Below, piece after piece: positions 26,328-38,215 of a stretch of DNA of 64,000 nucleotides. A program made the translations under genes and the position numbers. The notes under the pieces are model-generated. The model was not told where the DNA came from, made no database searches, and saw nothing but the letters and a program-made list of their open reading frames with translations. The stretch spans positions 62,001 to 126,000 of the forward strand of contig JANBVO010000055.1 in NCBI GenBank assembly GCA_030052745.1. Reading direction: 5' to 3'. The first letter of the stretch is position 1; the number at the start of each line of letters is the position of its first letter. The DNA comes from Pleurostoma richardsiae (Eukaryota > Ascomycota > Sordariomycetes > Calosphaeriales > Pleurostomataceae).

Positions 26328-27144
26328 TCAAGGAGCGCCTTTGGGGACAGAGGGGAAGAAGTTGGGGTTCTGCAGACGCTCGCGGTTTCTCTTGGCCACC
26401 TCCGCTTGTCGTTTCTTGTCGATGCGCTGCTGGTAGAAGGTCCTATATGCCGTAACAGGTCAACTTGCAGAAAATCAGGAAGGGAAACAAGACACAAAGT
26501 CCAAGTTTGGCAGATAAGACCGACCTGTGCAAAGCGAAGACGCGAGGTTCTTCATCTGGCTGTGTCTGGTCGTCGGCTTTCTGCTTAGCGTCAGCAGCAT
26601 GCCAGCGACAAAGATGGCGAGCAGATATGGCATAGTAGGGGACAACATGCCTTCGCGTCACCGTTGGGCGAGTCGCTCTTTTCGTCCTGGTCCTTGGTGT
26701 CCTTATCTTTTCCCTTGTCTTTCTCCTTGTCCTTGTCCTTCTCCTTTTCTTTCTCGTCCTTCTCCTTCTTCTTACGCTGCTTCTCCTCATACTCCTTCTT
26801 CACTCTTTCGATCTCAGTCTCCATCTCTTTCTTCTTGCGCGCCTCGATGGCCGCCTGATCCACGATAGGCGAGCAGAAGCTGCGGTCCTTGAGATGGGAA
26901 GGGCACACATAAAAGTAGTCCTGCGCGGTACAGTCAGGCTTGGCTGAGTACAAGCGGACACATGGCACCCATCATGGGAATATATGCGATTTGGGATGCC
27001 ATCTGCGGCTCGCCGGCCGTCGCGTGGACTGACCTTATTTTCGGGATTGAACAGCACACTCGTGCTGAGCTTGAAGCAGATCTCACAGCTCTTGGCTGCC
27101 GTGTCTGCCACTTTACGGTGGGTGTAAATGTTAGGGAATGACAT
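26328..27144 (-). CDS. vfa1: Vps4-associated protein 1 (Vfa1)
   Basis: Four exons on the minus strand: 27034-27144, 26651-26920, 26525-26580 and 26328-26442, giving about 183 residues, close to yeast Vfa1 (203). The N-terminus MSFPNIYTHRKVADTAAKSC, the CEIC motif and the YVCPSHLKDRSFC segment form the conserved cysteine (zinc-finger-like) region. A long charged coiled coil follows (residues 65-125), with alternating Lys and Glu/Asp. The C-terminus RVFALHR joins TFYQQRIDKKRQ and ends PNFFPSVPKGAP, as in the family. In yeast Vfa1 binds the AAA ATPase Vps4 and stimulates it during ESCRT-III disassembly at endosomes. The third junction appears to use a GC donor (AAG/GCATGT), because no GT donor keeps the frame. 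An alternative acceptor three bases upstream (CTAAG) would add one Gln. Confidence 0.88.
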
Positions 27145-28427
27145 TGCGTCGTTGAGCTACAGTGGTTGACTATTACACTGCTGTCGCAGGCTTCTTGACT
27201 TCTGCGGTAAGAAGCAGCGCAGGATCGAGCATGAGCGCTCTCGCGATGCGTAGTCGTCGGTGTGTTCGTTCGCGATTAGTCAAGCGGGGTTCACTGCCGC
27301 TGGTCACGTGGCTCCCTTGAGGACTCTTAACCACATAGCCTACCTAGGTACCTTCCTTACACTGATTTAGGTGTGCCTTGGCGAAAGTGACTTAGGAGTG
27401 CAGCAGACTAAGAAAAGGGAGCTAATAAGCTATCATAAGCTGCTTTCATAACCAAGAGTTGACAGGATGCCCACGTTGCGCCCATCAGTGACACCAAACT
27501 TCAAACATCTTCCTTCCACTGTCAACCTCTACTACACAAGCCCTGCTACCGCACTGCTGGATTTGCCCCAGAATCACATGTGCTATGATCTTGCTTGATG
27601 TATAAAGTTCGTCACTTCTCTGAAGCTGCGTTCTATCGATGAGCTCAGCTTATTCTCAGAATATTATCCTAGTAGCATCGCCGCATAGACATAACTCGGC
27701 AGATTTATTTCTCCTTAATTGCGAAGACAGTGAGCCAGTACAACAGACCGATCTAATCCAGCAAAGAGAAAGTACCCGTTCAGGGGGTATGTATAAATCC
27801 GCCGAGCGCAATCCTCGACCTCACCGTGAACCCGACTGCTCCTCTTATACAGTTGATTTCTAGGGCTGAGCTCACAGGCATGTGCACAAGCCGAACTACG
27901 AACTGACGGTCTTCATTGATGTCACATCCCACATTGCTCTCGCTTTCTGTGTCGGCTGCTGTCAAAGCCCTTGCCCTTGAGGTTGGTTCCTTCCACAGCT
28001 GCACCCTACAGGACGGGTAGATACCCAGTGGAGTTGGATAACTATGACTGCGAAGCGATATGTTTATCGTGACCAATTATACTGCAACGAGGGATGACCT
28101 GTCTTAAACTGGAGAACATAGCGGAAACCGCGGAAACTATCAGACAGGAATATGAGGCGAATCGACTGACCACCCGATTCGCTTAACCTTAGCTATCTCG
28201 TCTTTTGACTTTCGTCTTTGGGCAGCGGCGCCTTAAGACCACATGAGATTAAGAGTCACAATGATGGGCACCGGTATCCGTTGGCATTCGTATGAATTGA
28301 TCAAACGAATCTGTTCCTCGGTGACATGCTGGCCCCCTGGACGGCACCGCATCCCTTGATGGGCTGAGACAGCGGCAACGAGCGGTACGTACTTAACAAT
28401 CTATACTTGCCGCCACTAATAATGGCG
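27145..28427. other. Intergenic region left of the unknown three-exon gene
   Basis: It holds the VFA1 upstream region and short frames without recognisable domains. A 98-codon minus-strand frame at 27,780-28,076 has no family match. A small TACC/CCTAGGTACC motif lies near 27,340. Confidence 0.5.
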
Positions 28428-29385
28428 TTAAGAACCATGCGAGATAGAGTTCTGTAGGTACCCGATCAAGACACAGAGAACTCTCGTAGACCGTTGTCCA
28501 AGGTCAACTTCTAGGCAAAAACATGACTGGTGCATTCGGCGGCCACAGGCAATGCTTGGCTTGGAAGGGGTTAGAGTCTTGACCACCGAGTCTATGGCAG
28601 TAACCTGGGCCTTCACGGCTGCTCCCCAGGTATCGCTGCGGTCTAGCTCTAGGGAGACCTTGCTGAAGAACCCAACTGCTGCCTCGGCGGCCTCGCCGTG
28701 TGACCCATCATTTGTCTTGAGCCCTCCAGAGTCACTGTTCGGAACGACGATGCTCTTAGCAAGCTTCTCTCCATGCAAGCGGCCGCAGAGGAGCAGTTCC
28801 TCGATTTCCGCTTCCTCTATCTTCCAGGTGTCTTCAGGAAGACTAAAGTCATTGCTCAAAGTCGCCTGGTTCGCTTCATTGTGCCGGTCTATGATCGCAC
28901 GGGTTGCAGCGATAATCTTCTTCCCGGCCTTATAGAGTGGATGCTCTGTCTGGCTTGTGGGAGACTTCTTGCTGTTCTGGGTCCCCTCATAAGCTTTCAC
29001 GAGGCCGTCCACGAACTTGGTACGCTCAGAAGTCCTTGGAAACCGGGTCAGTCCGGGGTGTCATGAAAAGCCATCATCGTTGGAGTTCCCTCACATGTCC
29101 TGCGTCTCATTCTGCAAAGAAGCCAAGATCTTCCCATGTTCGCCCATGATGTTGCCGTAGAATGTGCTCAGGTACGCTTTGGTCTCATCCTTCTCTTTCG
29201 CGGCGAAGTTCTTCTGGAAAATAGACCAATCCAGGAACGAGCTGCGAGCAGGTCAGATATGCCTTGCACGGAGCACTCGATCCTTGCTGTTTTTACCGAC
29301 TGTCTTCTCTGCGAACGTCAGCGCCAAACTCTCCTGAAGAGGTGGACTCTGAAGAAGACGGGATGTATATCTTCTTCTTCTTCAT
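28428..29385 (-). CDS. Unrecognised three-exon protein, helix-rich
   Basis: Exons 29297-29385, 29095-29241 and 28428-29034 (minus strand) join in frame to about 280 residues. Intron 1 has donor GTAAAA and acceptor CTCGCAG. Intron 2 has donor GTGAGG, branch-like GGACTGAC and acceptor TCCAAG. The ATG chosen gives a basic start (MKKKKIYIPSSSES). The middle (SFLDWSIFQKNF through NETQDM, then ERTKFVDGLVKAYEG) and the stretch to VVKTL read as amphipathic helices with few prolines, suggesting an all-alpha fold. After VVKTLTPSKPS the composition changes to Cys/Arg-rich, so the last 50 codons may be unreal, a further intron may be missed, or the gene may be truncated there. No family recognised; it is coding by splice coherence and composition only. 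Confidence 0.55.
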
Positions 29386-30901
29386 AGCCGTCCGTGGCGC
29401 GCAGGGGCTGGCGTCTTCGTCTGGGGCAACTATGGAGTGTCAGTGTCTAAGAGTCAATGTAACGTCCAAGCCTGCGAGGTGAGAGTGAGGACTGGGAACA
29501 TGTCCTACCGTCCAATTTCCTCTTATTCTTCCTCGGCGGCATTGTCACTGAATATGTCCGGGCCCTTGACCGAGAGTTGCACCCTGTTTGACTATAGATG
29601 GTCGTGTACCTGCGACATGTATACTAACGCAGAGTCGAGACGCTCACTGCACGGGATGTCGTGATTGGGCGGCGGTTCCGTTGATGACAGGTGTGTGGAC
29701 GACAGGGCCGATGTTGGAGTGACTCGAGTATGTGATCCGGGAGAGAATAGAGGCAATGGGCCAACGCAAGAAGCACCTGCCGGATCTGCAGACAGGTAGG
29801 TAAGTACCTCTAGGGATATCATACGTGCGTGTCGAATATGACGCGGCAAGGACGCTTGCAATCCGGGAAGGTGTAGGTGTAATAGGAAGGAGCAGCCCGA
29901 CTCTGTCTGCACTTCGTTCCTTCCTTTCCAGGTCTCACCCATATCATAGGTGGATGGAATTAGAAACTGGGAACAAGATCCACAAGGAGAGGAAGGCTTG
30001 TCCCTCGGGTCAAGACAGCAGTTGCAAATGCAATGTTCTCTGCCAGTGGCGGACCCTCACCTCCTGGGGTAGACTGGATCTGGCGGGCCGGAATTAGACC
30101 CCGTTTTTACTATGGTGGACTAGCCGGGTGTCATCTGTCACGATCTCGCAAGGGGGGTCGATCAGCTTTGTGATGTGGGTATCAGTTTATTCGAGTATCT
30201 TGTCTGTCCCGCCTCGACTAATTTTTGCGTTACCTCTCTCTCTGCGTGTGACCGCCGCCATGGAGCCGTGGCAATGCATCCCTGAAAACGCAGCATCCGA
30301 GAAAACAGCTCGGAGGAGACCACTGTAGCAGGAAACCGAAAGGCGAATCTTTGTGTCCCTCGCAGACTTCCCCAAGTCGTACCCCAAAGGAGAAAAGGAG
30401 GAACGGTTGAAACAAAAACAAAAAAAGAGTTGAATCAAATTACACCATGCTCTTGCAGGGTTCTTTCTCTGTCTATGGCGACCTCCCAGTTGAAGTCATA
30501 TCGTTTGTCTTTGCCATCCATGCCGTCTTGAAGCAAGAAGAAAAAATTGTAACATTTCCCCCGCAATACCTCAGTCTGACCGACGGCATATCAAAATATG
30601 TCAAAGCAAAATGAAGTAAGTAGTCTTTCCCTCCGAGGATAAAGCAAACGTGCCCGCCAACGCCTCTTGCAAGCATGGCCGCCAGCTTTGGAACTTATCT
30701 TATTCTGACATTTCATATCCTCATCACAAGAACTGGGACATTTCCTTTTTGAGAGCCTTCGACTCCTGCCCTTCGAATGCAAAAGAGCGGTCTTTTTTGT
30801 TTTCTGAACCTCGACAGATCCTTTTGAAACGAGCCGGTCGTCATCGTAAACGGACCTGCGAGAACGAGAGGGCCTCTATGCGTTGTGGTGCCGACGTCTT
30901 T
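29386..30901. other. Spacer between the unknown gene and the PSP1-domain gene
   Basis: It contains the upstream region of the unknown three-exon gene and the 3' flank of the PSP1-domain gene, with A-rich tracts near 30,390-30,430. Short frames on both strands (for example 29,592-29,942) show no recognisable domain. Confidence 0.5.
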
Positions 30902-33728
30902 CTAACGAGAATTGAGTGACAAGCCTTGGAAGGAACCGACCCAGTCATTCTGTCCCGGCAACGACACACCGGGCTGGTCATGCTGGGGTCCTCCGGAGTG
31001 TGTCCCGGGGAATCGTGCCCGTATTGCTTGGTAGTCGGAAGTTGGCGAGAAGCCCGTCGCTGGCGGGTACGACTCAAGCGATTGCATCATACTGGGTGTG
31101 TACGTAGCCGCACCAGCGGCACGCGCAGTATTTCCAAAAGCACTATAGGGATTGTACGGGAAACCAGGTTGTGAGTAAGGGCCAGCTGGGACCGCAGGCC
31201 TCTCAGTGGGCAGACCCTGAGAGAAGCTCCCCTGGAACCCACGCGCGGACGCCGGCGGGCCAGACTGACCCGACTGCTGCTCTTGTTGTTGCTGCTGCTG
31301 GGGCTGTCGGCGCTCAGAGGTTGTGGAGCCTCGAGTGACACCGACGGCTCCTGGTCCGATACCGCTGGGTGCCTGTAGACCGAGCGTCGGGGTAGCAAAC
31401 GACGCCGGGTTGATTGCCGACATCCAGATCCTGGTCTTGTAGATTTTGAAGAGGTCGGTGACAAGAGAGTTGAAATTGATGTACGAATCGGCGAAGTAGT
31501 AGAAGGTCAGCTTCTTCCAGTCCCTTCAAGTAATATTAGTCACAAGAAGCTCGCACAATTGGCTCATAGGGGGAAGGTAGAACTCACATCTGGAACTCGG
31601 CATCGAGAATCTCCATGTTGAGTCCATGTTCCTTGACCTTTTGCATGCAGACACGTTTAGCCTTTGCTTCATTGCCTTCCTTGTCCCGCAAGGCGTGGAT
31701 CTCGTGGTTCTGCGCATGGCGCTTGATCAGCTTAGGCTTCAGCTCTCCGGCGTTCGGCTCCGGGATGTGGTGCTGGCTTGGTGGACCCATTCCTCCAACC
31801 GCGCTTCCGTGCATGCCATTGGAAGCAGCTAGGAGTCCAGCACCCGCCCCCTCTTGCGCATTCGCAGCGTTCTGCGAGTACATCATAAGCCATCTGTAAT
31901 GCTCTTCTGCGTAGTGCTCTTTGAGTTCCTTGGCGGTCTGCCAGTCGACGTTGTCCTTTGCAACAGTCCCGAGGTCCGTCCCGCGGTCGGCTTCCACGAT
32001 GACAAGATCACCCGGCTTCACTGTGAGGCCAGTGCCTTCCTGAATGTAGAACACATCGGCCCTGGCGCACTTGAACAACACAATGTGCAGTCTCTGTGTA
32101 TGGCGTGGTTGGGACAGCCCGTACATGTTGCGGTGCGGCGAGGGAGGCCTATTCAGATAGGGTGCCTGTAGCGAATACGGCGGGGGATACGGGGCACCAT
32201 ATGTGGGAGAGCCTAGAGCTTGCTGGGAGCCGGCGAGGTTGGGGCCGCCGCTAAAATAGGACACTGAGACTATGATGTTAGCAGCCGCCGACGCTATAGT
32301 CAATGGCGGATCAGACTTACCCGGGCTGGCGGATGACAACAATGGGTTTTCGGGGTATGGAGACGCAAAGTCTTGGGCATGCTGGGCATCTTGAGAAGCG
32401 GGTTCATGGACCATGACCTGTTCTCCAATGGAGCCAATCGACGGTTGCCGCGTGGGCACGTCAGCGAATGAGTGCCTCCTGCTCTGTGGGATGTCCCCCA
32501 AGCCCGGGAATCCCAGAGAACTCTGCCAAAAGGCTTTCTTGACGTTCTCCAGCTTGCGGTTCTCCAATGTGTAGGAGGAACGATACGGACCAGCGCCGTA
32601 CTCGCTCATTCTTCTGGAAAACGCTCTCTTGGCGGCAAGCTCAGATGCATCGTTGGACTCGTCCAGCTCATCGATTGCGTAGTCGGATTCCTCTGGGACA
32701 GACTCCTGGAGATTGTAGCCATTTCCAAGTCCGTACGCGGCTGCGGTGGATGCTCTCGGTCTGAGGCGGAGATTCTGGTACTGATGCTGACGTAGAATAG
32801 CATTCTCCCGGGCAAGCATCTCGATCGTCTTCGACTCGGCAGACTGGTGCTGGCCACCTTGAGCCGAACCACTTGTGCTGTCATCGTCGTCGTCATCTTC
32901 CACCTCCTTCACCTTCCCCAGCATGCCACCTTCATTTGACATCTCACTGAGCATGCTAGGCCGAGATGGCCGATGTTGCAGTCCAGAGTGAGGAATGCCC
33001 CTATTTCTAGCACCGAGTATTGCAGAATGGCTCGTCGTCGTGGCACTTGGCGCAACGTCTGGATCAAGTTGGCCGACGGAGTATGACTGCGACCGATAGG
33101 TCTTGGGAGTGGGATGAAGTGGTATGGCAAAAGGGATCTGTGAGGTCTGACCTTGATCTCTCGGAGCAGGTGACGTTTGAGACGGCCCACCATCCCCACT
33201 GAAGAACGAGGAGTTCACGGATCCCTGCGGGTGACTTGAGGTAGGGGACGGCAGGACTTCGGCCAGCCGCGACGGCGGCTCCTTTCTCTCGCTGTTCCAG
33301 ATTCCCGTACCCCACGTGAGGGATGCCGATCCAGCATGGCTACGACCCACGACTCCAGATGAAGCTGCGTGAGGTGGCCATCCCGCGACACCGGTCTCTG
33401 CGGAAGGGGTATTGGGATGAGAAGTTGTCGGCGACATCGAGCTGCTTGCGAACGAGCCCTTTCTCGGGTGGATAGCACTCTGTGACGTGTCGTTCAGCCA
33501 AGAAGCCCTGCGTACGGGCTTAGGAGGCTGCGTAACAGGGAGAGGAGGGTCTTGACGGTGAGTCTCGGCTTCATCATCCGAGCTTGCAAGGGCTTCAGAA
33601 TCTGGAGTAGAACGCCGAGCGTGAAGCTTGTCCAGCAAAATGGACTGATTGCTGGGCGCGACTGAAGGCAGACTGCCCTGGCCCGGCCTAGGCTGTGGGC
33701 TAGGCTTCATCATAGCCGAGCTCATCAT
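30902..33728 (-). CDS. PSP1 C-terminal domain protein
   Basis: Exons 32321-33728, 31588-32269 and 30902-31523 (minus strand), giving about 903 residues. Residues 1-520 are low-complexity and Ser/Pro-rich with an acidic VEDDDDDDS patch. From about residue 530 the PSP1 conserved region begins (LHIVLFKCARADVFYI), with the family pattern KPGDLVIVEADRGTDLG, then a Lys-rich helix and MDWKKLTFYYFADSYINFNS. The C-terminus is Gln/Pro/Gly-rich with a poly-Gln run. Yeast Psp1 was found as a high-copy suppressor of DNA polymerase alpha mutants; the bacterial relative is RicT. The molecular role in fungi is not settled. The first intron is 51 nt, GTAAGT...GCTAACATCATAG, and stop-free; the second is 64 nt, GTGAGT...TTGAAG. 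The start is the first of two adjacent ATG sites. Confidence 0.87.
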
Positions 33729-35200
33729 GGGCGAATTTAATCCTGGTGCCGCAGAGTAGACGTGCCGAGGCTGTTAGGTTTGCGCGTATTGCAGGCAGAA
33801 ATTGGACAGAGAGGCCTGCGAGTCGTCTTGCTGATTCGACCCTAGTCACCCTCAGTGCTTTGCCGGAAAGCTTCCAAGTCTGTAACTAAACGGCGAATAA
33901 GGCAAGTGAGACAGGTTACAGGGTGCAACTAAAAAATGACGACCAGTGGCGACTTTGACGACTCTGTGCACTCTGGTCAGCCTCGTGATAGACTTCATGA
34001 TACACTCTTAGATGAAAAAGAACAGCATCAATACGCGCAACCACAAGATGAACTGAAAATTCCGGAAGAATGTCGAGACAGACAATGAGGGACGAAAGAA
34101 AAACAGGTTGGACTCGGTGCAGGGCAGGGTTGGCTTGAGCTCGAGGTGGGCGAGCGCGATACGGTCCGCCCCAACGGCTCTTGTTGCTCGCAGGGAACCG
34201 TGGTCGAGGGCGCCATACGTTTGGACAAGAGAAAGAGAAAGGAAAATTCCACACTCACCAGCAATGTGAGAGTTGATGCTACAGCCTCGTTGAAGAGATT
34301 TCTGGCCAGCGGATCCGTCGAAGTGTGTCGTGGAGGAATGTCAGGTTAGGACACAGTGAATCAATCGATCGCCAAGTTCCTGGTGAGCACCGTTGCTCTT
34401 TCCAAGTACCGCGTACCAATCCGCGGGCCGCAGTCAAGCCGGAGTGAATTAGGTTGGAGGAAGTGAATCTTGCAAAAGCTGCGAAGGATGGATTTCTATT
34501 CAGAGTATCCGGCCAGGTGCAGAGATGAGGAAGGCGTGCTCTCTCAGGGTGGTGCGCCGTGTAAGGAGTGTTCGCATCTGCCCCCAGCTTGCTAGCAGTC
34601 TCTTCCGCGGCCAGATTGCGACGGCCCTATGCGCCCATAGTCGAGTGCGCGGAGGCGTCGCAAGAACCAGCGCACGAAGCTGCAAGGCGGTCCGAGACCG
34701 ATCAGACAATGTTAAGATGCGAAACGGCTCGAGGCTTTGAGGTTTTGCGGGCGGAGTTGGCGGGTTGCTGCGTCACGGCAGCAGGAAGGGCGAGTCGAGT
34801 CGAGGTAGTGCGGTCGGAATATGGAGAAGGTTTGAGTTGAGCTCGAGAGCGGAAGCGGTTTTGGGGCGGGGAGGTGGGTGGGAAGTGAAGAGAGGGGCCC
34901 CCGTTTATTCGAGCTAGGCCCGCAATTTGAGTGGCCCACAGTGGCGCGTGTTCGCGAAGTTCGTGGTGACTAGGAATTCTAATGCCGGCCTTGCTGGCTG
35001 GAGGCGCGAAAGCCAAAATCCACAGTACGGAGAAGCGTAGGCAGACCAAAGTGTGATGCCGGCAAGAAGCTCTCGGGCCTAGAGGAGCGGCGCACGAGAG
35101 TTCCAGTGGCAGCGGGGAATGTGGCCCTCGTGGACGGGAATTAGCAGCGAGGAGGGGAGAGTCGGTCGAAGTCAGTTTCGGGGTCACTCAATTCACTCCG
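33729..35200 (-). promoter_or_regulatory. Likely promoter and long 5' leader of the PSP1-domain gene
   Basis: On the minus strand about 34,700-34,900 is strongly C/T-rich (repeated TCGACTCGACTCG), resembling a fungal transcription-start region. This suggests a leader of about 1 kb, possibly with an intron. The 19-base sequence shared with the hairpin near 9.3 kb lies at 33860-33878. Frames of up to 161 codons here reflect the biased composition. The exact start site cannot be set. Confidence 0.4.
33860..33878. repeat. Second copy of a 19-base sequence also found at 9286-9304
   Basis: TTGCCGGAAAGCTTCCAAG occurs exactly twice by my reading, here and within the hairpin near 9.3 kb. The flanking bases differ and the hairpin arms are not conserved here. 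By simple probability a 19-base identical pair is unlikely in 64 kb of random sequence. Confidence 0.7.
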
Positions 35201-38200
35201 CGAGCAGTGACACTGGGCGAGGCAGAAAGACAGTACTGGTGGTGGTGGTAGTGGTAGTGGTGCATCGTGGAAACAAGTGTAGCCACCCCTTAGGTCAGAC
35301 CAAGAGAAGCGAAGATCAGGACTCGGGACAGAGCACAAAGAGAAGGGAAGAAGAGGCGAAATCGAGACCTTCAGTTCTGCCCTCGAGGTAAGGGATGGCG
35401 AGGTAGACTGGGCGAGGCGAGGAGAGGAGACATCAGGTTCTGGATGCCATGCCTGTAGGCATGTCTGTTTGAATGTAGATATGTACTGTATATCTGTATG
35501 CATGCAGCTCATCCGAGAGGAACTACCTCCCCAACCGCACACGCCTCTCGTCGCAGCCGGGGGCCTAGACAAGATGGGGAGGCAGGCTAGAGAATCGTAG
35601 TGGTTGCGTTCTGCTAGAGGGTCGCATGGCAGGGCTAGGGGTGCCTCGACGCGCAGCCATATGGGCTCACTGCCAGAACAGGAGATCTACATGCAGCTGC
35701 TGTCCATCGCAGCTCTCGGCCACTTCATCATTAGCAAAATCTCATCCCACCCTGGCCGTCACAGTGGAGCAGCGAGACCAGCAGCTGCAGAAAGCAGAGT
35801 TACATGTATCCGGCGTGTCTTGGGCAAGCAACAAAGACATGCGGGCCCCCGTGCTCCTTTGTTGAGGAGTCCCTGCTCCGCGGCTCCATGGTCAGGCGAG
35901 CCGACAAGGAGGGGCAGACAAAGGGGGTCAAGGGTGCTGTTGGCGAAAAGGGTCCCGAGGCTGGAGGGTCCGAACGAAAGCGACTGAAGCCACCGGCTGC
36001 CAATGACGGCTTCTGCTGCATGCCCCGGAAAGTCTCGTCATCATCTCGATCACACTAGCTACAGTGCGGTGTATGGGGCAGGAGGGGTTCGCGGACACCC
36101 TTCTTGGCCTCAATCCAGACCCTGATCACCCTGACTATCGTTACCGGCGGTCGTTGAATCTCCGTCACGCGGGTACCTGGTGAACTAGTATTAGTGGGTG
36201 CAGAGGGGCGGTAATCCGGCTTACCTGAATGCAGCAGGCCATCGACAGTCGCCTCCAAACGCCTTATTCTTCGTACCTACCTATGCACAGAATACTGTGC
36301 TAGTCTGATTCCGAGTCCTTGGTGCCATCTATCCACTGGCGCTGCTCGCAGTGTTACAGTATGACATGGACAACTTGCCCTTCCATTCAGTACCAATCTG
36401 AGTAACTTCCTAGAGATGGCTGTAGGTTTAAGCTGCTTGTGGAAGTGTCTGTATACGCACGTTTGTATTGCGTACATGTATTCTGTACAGGAGCAGAATG
36501 CGGGGAGCCCCTAATTGAGCTTAAAAGTCTCGACCGCATCGGGGGTCAAAGCGATCCCCCGTCATGGCAAAAAAAGCATCATCTCAGGATCTCACATCCG
36601 GCTCCGCTGCTCTGCAACAGCAAACACAGCTCCTTGGACAAGGGGTTGACATTGACACAGAGACACGACATTGGCGTCCTACGGGACGTCGGAGCCAGCA
36701 CCGGTCTTCAATATGTCATGTGCCAGTCTTTCCAAGGCACCTTTTCCCTGTTGTGTCTCGCCTTTAGGCTCATGCACCCCGCCACATCGACTTCGTACAC
36801 CTATGCCTTGCGGAGAAGAAGCTGCATTCTCACTGAAGGCTACGACGCCGGCGTGCGGAGGCTACAGAGAGGTGTGCACACCACCTCTTCAGGAGGAAGG
36901 ATCCGAGGTTGCTTCAACGCCCCAGTCCGTCTGCAAAGACAAGAGTACTCCGTACTGCATACACCTTGTATATTCGTATCTTGAATGCTTGATACCCCAG
37001 AGCAATGGAGAATCCTGCTGCAGCTGCCATGCATGAAGCCCATCTTTAACAGAAGCAGGAGGACAGACAAGGGGGCATCTGGGCGGTCTCCAAGGTACAA
37101 CGCAGGCTGTACTCCGCGGAGATGCATGACCTGATTGGTTGCGGGGGAGACCGAAGAGGACACTGTAACGCACTGTGCTCCGCGGCTGCTTGCACGAACA
37201 TCGGACACATCGCACCGTGTTCAGAGACTGTATTGACCCACTTTTGAAGCGACGGGGATCTTTACCCCGCCTTGCTTGGTCACTTTTTCCCCGGATTAAC
37301 CATTTCAATGCCCCCGCAAGCAAAAAAAACCGGCCTAGCCGAGCAACGGGCCAAATCGCCCTAAAAAAAGAGGCGCGGTCCTAAGCAGGGACTTGGGCAT
37401 CGGGGATGGGAAAAGTGAGCGGAGGAGAGGGCAAAAGAGAGCGAGAATTCGCCTCTCAGGCCTCGGGCATACGTAAAAAACAAACGCTGCTAACCTAGCG
37501 CCAGAGGACTTTCTGGAAGCCGGCCGTTGCCAATGACGCAGTTCTGGCTCCATCCTCAGCGCTACATGCTGTTCGGACGTCTTGGAAGAGGCAGAGAGGC
37601 TAGATGGTGGTCCTATGGTGGTCCTTCAGTGGCGTTTGGAAATCCGGCCAACAGCCGTGCAATCCGACCCCTCCTCCACGACCCCGGCGGCACTGCCAAA
37701 ACGGCACGAGATCAGGAGGATCGCCCGTGAGGGTGTCCCATTCCTGCCTCGGCCGGCATCATCCTGGCGCGACGCACAGAGTGAGGCCGGTTCCACCGAA
37801 GCTCTAGACCCGGGACTTGGTCCTCCTGGTTACCTACGAATCACCGCTCGCGTCGAATATTGAAGCGTGTACGGGATACACGTCCGCATAACCTGGATTT
37901 AGCCAGGAATTAGGGCAATGCTTTCCAGCGTGCTGCTCCCTTTCACGAAACGTCATGTTGCATCGAAACATCTGTACGGGGATCCAATGTATGGTTAGGG
38001 TAAGTATAGCTTAGTCGCCTGCTGACAAGTCATTTGCTTCCTCACCGGCTGCGGACTGGTATCCATCGTCCATGCTGGTCGACGGGGCCTCCACTTCCAT
38101 CTGCATTGCGGATAGACATTATAGGTTGATTTGTCTTTCATTCTGCATTAGTTACAGTATTGTACAGCCGCAGCATCCAGCATTCCGTTCTGCGACGGAA

Positions 38201-38215
38201 TACAATCTCCTCCCC
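35201..38215. other. Intergenic region without supportable gene
   Basis: It contains a GGT/AGT microsatellite (35237-35262), a copy of the palindrome-like GTACTCCGTAC (36945-36955) and short unrelated frames, the longest being 181 codons at 36,439-36,984, with no domain. The right end is the 3' flank of NFU1. Confidence 0.5.
35237..35262. repeat. (GGT/AGT)n microsatellite
   Basis: An imperfect TGG-TGG-TGG-TGG-TAG-TGG-TAG-TGG run lies in noncoding sequence. Confidence 0.85.
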
